Below are positions 8,901 to 12,259 of a stretch of DNA of 12,259 nucleotides, piece by piece; position 1 is the first letter of the stretch; each line of letters begins with the position of its first letter. The notes below the pieces were generated by a model. The model saw only the letters and a list, made by a program, of their open reading frames with translations, was not told where the DNA came from and searched no databases. Source of the stretch: JBFHES01 sp041584015 (lineage in GTDB: Bacteria; Bacteroidota; Bacteroidia; Bacteroidales; M50B96); assembly GCA_041584015.1 (NCBI GenBank), contig JBFHES010000137.1, positions 1 to 12,259 of the forward strand, written 5' to 3'. A program made the translations under genes and the position numbers.

Positions 8901-9117
8901 GTTTGGCTATACCTTACCAATTAAACTGGCTCGGAAAATTGGCTTCTCAAAAATGCGTGTGTATTTCAACGGTCAAAACCTTTTAACTTTTACCAATTAT
9001 CCCGGATGGGATCCTGAAGTAAACAGAGATGCTTCCGGTAATACTACTCGTGGTGTAACCTATTTGAGTCCTCCACAAGTTAAAAGCTATAATTTTGGTG
9101 TTAATCTTACATTTTAA
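5965..9117 (+). CDS. SusC/RagA-family TonB-dependent outer-membrane transporter
   Basis: A 1050-aa protein of typical SusC length. The signal peptide is at 1-24 (LLSYAQ). A carboxypeptidase-regulatory-like domain spans about 26-108 (GTITGKVLDESTGEALIGA, then FIGYKK). The TonB box is DELVVIGYGT at 111-120, and the plug domain runs from about 122 to 250 with the SusC signature DASAAAIYGSRSANG at 229-243. The 22-strand-type barrel extends to the terminal aromatic strand NFGVNLTF. Known role: energised import of oligosaccharides through the outer membrane, with SusD as lid. No N-terminal STN domain is present, so ECF-sigma/anti-sigma signalling through this protein is unlikely, consistent with LacI-type control. 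SusD follows after 18 bases, so the two are surely co-transcribed. The start ATG has no Shine-Dalgarno, and I found no strong TAnnTTTG box in the 57 bases after the preceding terminator. Substrate alpha-glucan is inferred from the GH13 neighbour. Confidence 0.96.
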   Translation: MTRSLRFVFILVLTSALGLLSYAQNGTITGKVLDESTGEALIGAAAVIEGTTIGTVTNVDGIFVLSNIKAGKIELTVSFIGYKKIVRELTIGANETVTSNFNLLADMMQLDELVVIGYGTKRKKEITGSIVSVKSDELRDVGATDAISRIEGRAVGTQLLNNNGLAGGEKSIRIRGTSSLLTSSEPLYVVDGVPIISGNTTDNGKFADGTSALAQINPEDIESMEILKDASAAAIYGSRSANGVVLITTKQGKKGDAKVDVNYYRGTSSETNRLALLNGPEYLKYAKQAYLNSALYDPETRLMDLSEASVLVAENNFYNDLPFGIDSAMAENTNTDWVDEMMRVGLVQNFNISTSGATDKTTYFLSGTYRDEKGILVGNDFVRTSGRVNITHQVKDWLQVGTNFNITNTKNNRVPTSWAGGLGTAQSRSLPIMPIDTNGVYFAPRSGVNVVAFNENFNYVADATSILSNVFAKFDITDHLSFRSDYGLNDYYLREETYQGTITQEVAEANDRRLHIINWNWINTLQFKKDFNAHSLTALGGSQLSASEDIGSYVTGTDFPAPSLQLPGNASTRDGGTWHEAYRFSSLFGRLAYDYSDKYYMDFSVRYDGSTRFGKDHRWGVFPAGSVGWIISEESFWPSEFISFLKLRGSYGLTGNAEFGNFQWFGSYYSTKYNETPGIGYSRIENPELAWEKTLQQDIGIDFAFMQGRVNGGFDYYIKNTTDMLMDVNIPATSGALTVTRNVGAMDNYGFEFFITSRNIVKEHFKWTTDFNIARNKNKIVKITPTEIAGETFGNNYAVQGETIGAWKLVEWYGIANAYSQVTVTDWATDEQTETIQKDIEILPGEELFVNHWGEITNEFDFDRDAKIQGNPYPDYFGGINNTFMIYDFDFSFLFTFSLGQEVYRDDGKFLEGGFDGNWNQMTNAMNAWTPANPEDPREEWVPAFDTDVPMAFWQQDNRNYNSTRYLSEASFVRLKTVVFGYTLPIKLARKIGFSKMRVYFNGQNLLTFTNYPGWDPEVNRDASGNTTRGVTYLSPPQVKSYNFGVNLTF

Positions 9118-9121
9118 TTTT

Positions 9122-9127
9122 GGGAGG
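9122..9127 (+). promoter_or_regulatory. Strong Shine-Dalgarno of the SusD gene
   Basis: GGGAGG lies 8 bases before the ATG at 9136, inside the 18-base SusC-SusD gap. It is the only strong Shine-Dalgarno among the genes here; the other starts are preceded by A/T-rich sequence, as is usual in Bacteroidota. It supports the chosen start. Confidence 0.7.
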
Positions 9128-9135
9128 AACATAAA

Positions 9136-10476
9136 ATGAAAAAATATATAGTTCTATTTTTTGCTATTCTAGTTACATTCTCAAGCTGCGAAGACTTTCT
9201 TGATATTGAGCCACGCGACGAGATTAATAGTGCATCGGCATTAGAAACAGCTGAGAATATGCAAACCGCAATTATTGGGTGCTACGATCGTATGCAATCT
9301 GGTTATTTGTATGGTGGCAGATTGTGGGTAGCTGGCGACATGATTGCCAATAATGTAAAAATATCAGGCTTGCAGAATACCGTTTTTGAGGAGCTGCAAA
9401 TGCTCAATAAAACCATGTCGGCTGATAATTTAATTTCTTCAGTAATTTGGCAGGATGCCTACTGGATAATTGCGCAAGCTAATCGGATTATTGAGGCCGT
9501 TCCTGTTATTCTTGATCCGGACAACGACCAGTATAAACAGTTAATGGGTGAGGCCATGTTTATTCGTGGCATTATGCATTACGAGTTACTCAGGTATTTC
9601 GAAAGTCCTGAGAAAGATTTGGGAATAGTGCTAATTATGTCTGTTCCTGGTATTGATGATCAACCGGCGCGAGCTAGTATTGAAGCAACCTATCAGGCCA
9701 TAATTACTGATTTACAAACTGCTTCGGAATTACTGCCGGCAAGTAACAGCAATCGGGCAACAAAATATTCGGCTTTAGGAATGCTCGCCAGGGTTCAGTT
9801 TTATCATGGCGACTATGCTGATTGCGAAATTGCCTGTACGCAAATTATCGATGCAAATAAATTTACGCTGGAGCCGAACATCAAAAACTGCTTTGGAGAA
9901 AGTATTTCCAATGAGGTTCTGTTTTATATTTTGTCTAATGTCACTGATGGTTCTGCCGGGACTTTGAATGGATATTATAGAGTAGAGAGTTCGGCAAAGT
10001 TTCGGGTTGATGGGAATTATTTTGGAACCATTAACAGCGAACAAGGAGACAATCGGGTGGCAGCTTTGTACGATATCGATGTTGAATCGAATAAAATATA
10101 TACGACAAAATTTGATGAACGATTTATGCACATACCGGTATTACGCTATTCCGAAATTCTGTTAACCAGAGCTGAGTGTCGGGTTAATTTATATGGCAAC
10201 AATGATGCTGGTGCCATGGAAGACTATAACGTGGTTCGGAATAGAGCAGGACTAGCCGATGGTACGCTTGTAAATTTAATTAAGTTGTACATAGAGCGAA
10301 CCAAGGAACTGGCTTTCGAGGGCGATAACTTTCATAATAAAAAGCGTTTGAGAGTGCCCGATGGACCAATATCTGCTTTAACCAATATTGGTGGTTACCG
10401 CTGGGACGATAGCGAGATTTACTGTAAACTGCCGCAACGTGAACTGGATGTTAACAGCAGCCTGGTGCAGAATTAG
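9136..10476 (+). CDS. SusD/RagB-family surface glycan-binding lipoprotein
   Basis: A 446-aa lipoprotein with signal peptide 1-17, lipobox FSSC and lipidated Cys18. Cys18 is followed by EDFLDIEP; the acidic residues next to the Cys resemble the Bacteroidota lipoprotein surface-export signal. The body is alpha-helical and TPR-like, with family marks AMFIRGIMHYELLRYF at about 140-155, a TPR-like stretch ALGMLARVQFYHGDY near 213-227, LRYSEILLTRAECRVN at about 336-351, ELAFEGDNFHNKKRL at 391-405, and the classic ending KLPQRELDVNSSLVQN. It is at the short end of the family (SusD itself is about 550 aa), so loops around the glycan site are probably reduced; no frameshift or truncation is apparent because both termini are intact. 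It forms the hinged lid on SusC and captures the oligosaccharide. The next gene, the GH13 lipoprotein, begins 66 bases later. Confidence 0.95.
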   Translation: MKKYIVLFFAILVTFSSCEDFLDIEPRDEINSASALETAENMQTAIIGCYDRMQSGYLYGGRLWVAGDMIANNVKISGLQNTVFEELQMLNKTMSADNLISSVIWQDAYWIIAQANRIIEAVPVILDPDNDQYKQLMGEAMFIRGIMHYELLRYFESPEKDLGIVLIMSVPGIDDQPARASIEATYQAIITDLQTASELLPASNSNRATKYSALGMLARVQFYHGDYADCEIACTQIIDANKFTLEPNIKNCFGESISNEVLFYILSNVTDGSAGTLNGYYRVESSAKFRVDGNYFGTINSEQGDNRVAALYDIDVESNKIYTTKFDERFMHIPVLRYSEILLTRAECRVNLYGNNDAGAMEDYNVVRNRAGLADGTLVNLIKLYIERTKELAFEGDNFHNKKRLRVPDGPISALTNIGGYRWDDSEIYCKLPQRELDVNSSLVQN

Positions 10477-10504
10477 TATTCTTAAATTATAATCGATTAT
10501 TGGT

Positions 10505-10540
10505 GGCAGGCATCCTCTTGGGGTGTTTGCTGCCTTCTTT
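10505..10540 (+). terminator. Imperfect stem-loop between SusD and GH13 (attenuator or weak terminator)
   Basis: GGCAG (10505-10509) pairs with CTGCC (10530-10534) and CATCC (10511-10515) with GGGTG (10521-10525). This leaves an asymmetric 1x4 internal loop and a 5-base apical loop, and is followed by TTCTTT. It ends 8 bases before the GH13 start codon, so it could act as partial terminator, processing site or translational block. The weak T tail keeps confidence modest. Confidence 0.45.
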
Positions 10541-10542
10541 AC

Positions 10543-12132
10543 ATGCAGAAAAAATCAACCAATATACTTACTATTATTTCTGTTTTATTTTTGTTCTTTG
10601 CATCCTGTAAGCAAATGAACAGGGAAATAAGCATATCTAATTATCAAGCAAGTCTCCAGAAGGCCGACTACCCGAATACTGTTTTTTATCAAATATTTGT
10701 CCAGTCGTTTTACGATTCCAATGGCGATGGCATTGGCGACATAAATGGCTTAAAACAAAAAATCCCTTACTTGAAAGAGTTGGGCGTTGGAGCCGTTTGG
10801 CTCATGCCGATGCATCCGGCAATGTCGTACCATAAATATGATGTAATTGACTACTACAGTATTCATCCTGACTATGGAACACTCGAGGACTTTAAACAAC
10901 TTGTTGCAGCATTTCATAAAAATAACATAAGAGTAATTCTTGATTTGGTAGTTAATCATACCGGATCGGATCATCCTTGGTTTCAGCAAGCGCTTCAGGT
11001 ACCCAATGGACCATATCGGGATTATTATACCTGGACCAGTGATAGCAAATTAATTGCAAAGAACCGTAACCATTGGCATTCGCCTGAAAAGTTAAACAAG
11101 CCCAAAGGAAATGGAGAAAAATATTATGGTCTGTTTTGGCACGAAATGCCGGACCTAAATTACGAGAATACGAAAGTTCGGGACGAGGTCATCAATGTTT
11201 CAAAATTCTGGATTGATGAGATTGGTATTGATGGATTCAGACTTGATGCAGTTCGGTTCTTTTATCCGGAGCATGAAAAAAACAGGAATCATGCTTGGTG
11301 GAAAAGATACCGTAGATCCATTGATCACTTGAAGAAGCCTTACTTCTTGGTTGGAGAAATATGGGGCGAAGACACGATTATTGCTCCATTCTTAAAAAAG
11401 GGTTTGCACGCGGGTTTTAATTTCGATTTGAGTTATGCTATTATCAATGCAGTTAAAAAAGGGGAGCAAGAAGGCGTAATTGATCGCTTGCTAAAAACCA
11501 GAAGCATGTACGAACAAGAAGAGCCGGATTTTTATGATGCTCTTTTTCTTGCGAATCATGATCAAAACCGATTAATGAGTCAGGTGGGCGCTTGCGTTGG
11601 AAAAGCGAAAGTAGCTGCTTCCATTTTGTTAACATTACCGGGTACACCATTTATCTATTATGGCGAAGAATTAGGAATGAAGGGTACCAAGCCCGATGAG
11701 TTCATTCGTGAACCGTTTCCATGGAATTTCCAGAATCCGGAAAAAGGGCAAACAACATGGATGGAGCCGAAATTCACCGTAGCTGATAGTGTCACTGACT
11801 TTGCCACACAAAAAAATAATAAAGCTTCCATCTACAATCATTATTGCAAACTCATTAAGTTTAGAAACCAATCCAATGCATTAACCATTGGTGGCTTACT
11901 ATCATCATCAATTCAGCATCCTAATCTGCTTACTTTTTATCGGGAAAGTGAGCATGAAAAACTGCTGGTGGTGCACAATCTATCAGGTAGTAGTGTGCTG
12001 CTAAAGGACGAATATTTTGATGTGAACAACCTGGAACTTGTCTTTTCAACAATTACCAATATCCAAGTTAAAAGAGGTAAAGTTGATCTGGATCCATATG
12101 CAAGTTATGTTTTTAGAGTACTTAACAAATGA
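10543..12132 (+). CDS. GH13 alpha-amylase-family lipoprotein, subfamily 36-like (MPDLN)
   Basis: A 529-aa lipoprotein with signal peptide 1-21 and lipidated Cys22 (FFASC). The catalytic (beta/alpha)8 barrel begins near residue 45, with calcium-loop-like DSNGDGIGD at 58-66. All four classic GH13 regions are intact: DLVVNH 134-139; GFRLDAVRFF 231-240 with nucleophile Asp235; GEIW 271-274 with acid/base Glu272; FLANHD 335-340 with transition-state stabiliser Asp340. Region V reads MPDLN (202-206), the known hallmark of GH13_36, intermediate between oligo-1,6-glucosidases and neopullulanases. A beta-sandwich domain C follows from about 440. Expected role: hydrolysis of alpha-1,4 (possibly alpha-1,6) bonds of malto-oligosaccharides or starch. 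SYHKYD (95-100) has Lys where Gly is usual. KQMNRE after Cys22 lacks an acidic cluster, so periplasmic rather than surface placement is plausible. It is the last gene of the locus here, and no convincing terminator follows. Confidence 0.95.
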   Translation: MQKKSTNILTIISVLFLFFASCKQMNREISISNYQASLQKADYPNTVFYQIFVQSFYDSNGDGIGDINGLKQKIPYLKELGVGAVWLMPMHPAMSYHKYDVIDYYSIHPDYGTLEDFKQLVAAFHKNNIRVILDLVVNHTGSDHPWFQQALQVPNGPYRDYYTWTSDSKLIAKNRNHWHSPEKLNKPKGNGEKYYGLFWHEMPDLNYENTKVRDEVINVSKFWIDEIGIDGFRLDAVRFFYPEHEKNRNHAWWKRYRRSIDHLKKPYFLVGEIWGEDTIIAPFLKKGLHAGFNFDLSYAIINAVKKGEQEGVIDRLLKTRSMYEQEEPDFYDALFLANHDQNRLMSQVGACVGKAKVAASILLTLPGTPFIYYGEELGMKGTKPDEFIREPFPWNFQNPEKGQTTWMEPKFTVADSVTDFATQKNNKASIYNHYCKLIKFRNQSNALTIGGLLSSSIQHPNLLTFYRESEHEKLLVVHNLSGSSVLLKDEYFDVNNLELVFSTITNIQVKRGKVDLDPYASYVFRVLNK

Positions 12133-12259
12133 TTGTGATTCGACCATTTTGTCGACCTTTTACAAGGAATACTTTCTAAGCCTGTCTATGGTGTTTTATG
12201 CACCGCGAATGTGATACGGAGTTCCTTATTATTTGGAAGAGAAACCTTAATAGTTGCCA
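12133..12259. other. Right-edge stretch without a supported gene
   Basis: These 127 bases contain only weak hairpins, for example TCGAC/GTCGA around a 6-base loop at 12140-12155 without a real T tail. Minus-strand frames are open in from the right edge; one would end at a TAG at 12188-12186 after 23 codons (ATIKVSLPNN...AVHKTP). This is too short to call as the end of a convergent gene. Confidence 0.4.

Noticed and set aside
10489..10500. ATAATCGATTAT palindrome with central CpG as a second LacI operator
   Set aside because: It shares only the central CpG with the 18-bp operator, is AT-rich and lies between susD and GH13 without a promoter match.
12140..12167. Hairpins TCGAC/GTCGA and CCTT/AAGG as the GH13 terminator
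   Set aside because: The stems are only 4-5 bp and no T run follows, so they are not reported as a terminator.
12186..12257. Minus-strand open frame entering from the right edge (ATIKVSLPNN...)
   Set aside because: Only 23 codons are visible and other frames are also open to the edge. The sequence beyond the window is needed to judge it.

Overview
The window comes from a Bacteroidota genome. The evidence is a SusC/SusD pair, a type IX secretion (T9SS) C-terminal sorting domain, a Bacteroidota-type putative porin, lipoprotein signal peptides, AT-rich intergenic DNA and several candidate TTTG/TAnnTTTG-type promoters. A marine or anaerobic lineage such as Marinilabiliales would fit, but nothing here fixes the order.

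Left part (1-2556): the 3' end of an outer-membrane porin-like gene is followed, after 207 bases, by an MltF-like lipoprotein. That protein joins a periplasmic amino-acid-binding-type domain to a lytic transglycosylase (SLT, GH23) domain. This block looks like housekeeping envelope biology. It ends at a perfect 19-bp-arm hairpin that serves as terminator for both this gene and the convergent regulator.

Right part (2564-12132): a compact alpha-glucan (starch/maltodextrin-type) polysaccharide utilisation locus. A LacI-family regulator points left. In the divergent intergenic region lies a perfect 18-bp palindrome, ATTGCAAACGTTTGCAAT, with the central CpG typical of LacI-family operators. Reading right come: (i) a secreted 674-aa protein with three tandem CBM/E-set-like units, an Ig-like domain and a T9SS tail; (ii) a rho-independent terminator; (iii) SusC (TonB-dependent transporter); (iv) SusD (surface glycan-binding lipoprotein), 18 bases after SusC and with a strong Shine-Dalgarno; (v) a stem-loop; (vi) a GH13 lipoprotein with the MPDLN motif of subfamily 36.

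Inferred division of labour: the T9SS-sorted protein and SusD capture alpha-glucan at the surface, SusCD imports oligosaccharides, GH13 cleaves them, and the LacI protein couples expression to a sugar signal. The order is unusual because the multi-domain binding protein precedes SusC, behind its own terminator. No SusE/SusF-like lipoprotein follows SusD. The last 127 bases hold no gene I can support. I see no tRNA, rRNA, CRISPR array, insertion sequence or phage gene. No wholly unknown system is evident; the points worth following are the regulatory architecture and the substitution of a T9SS protein for SusE/F.
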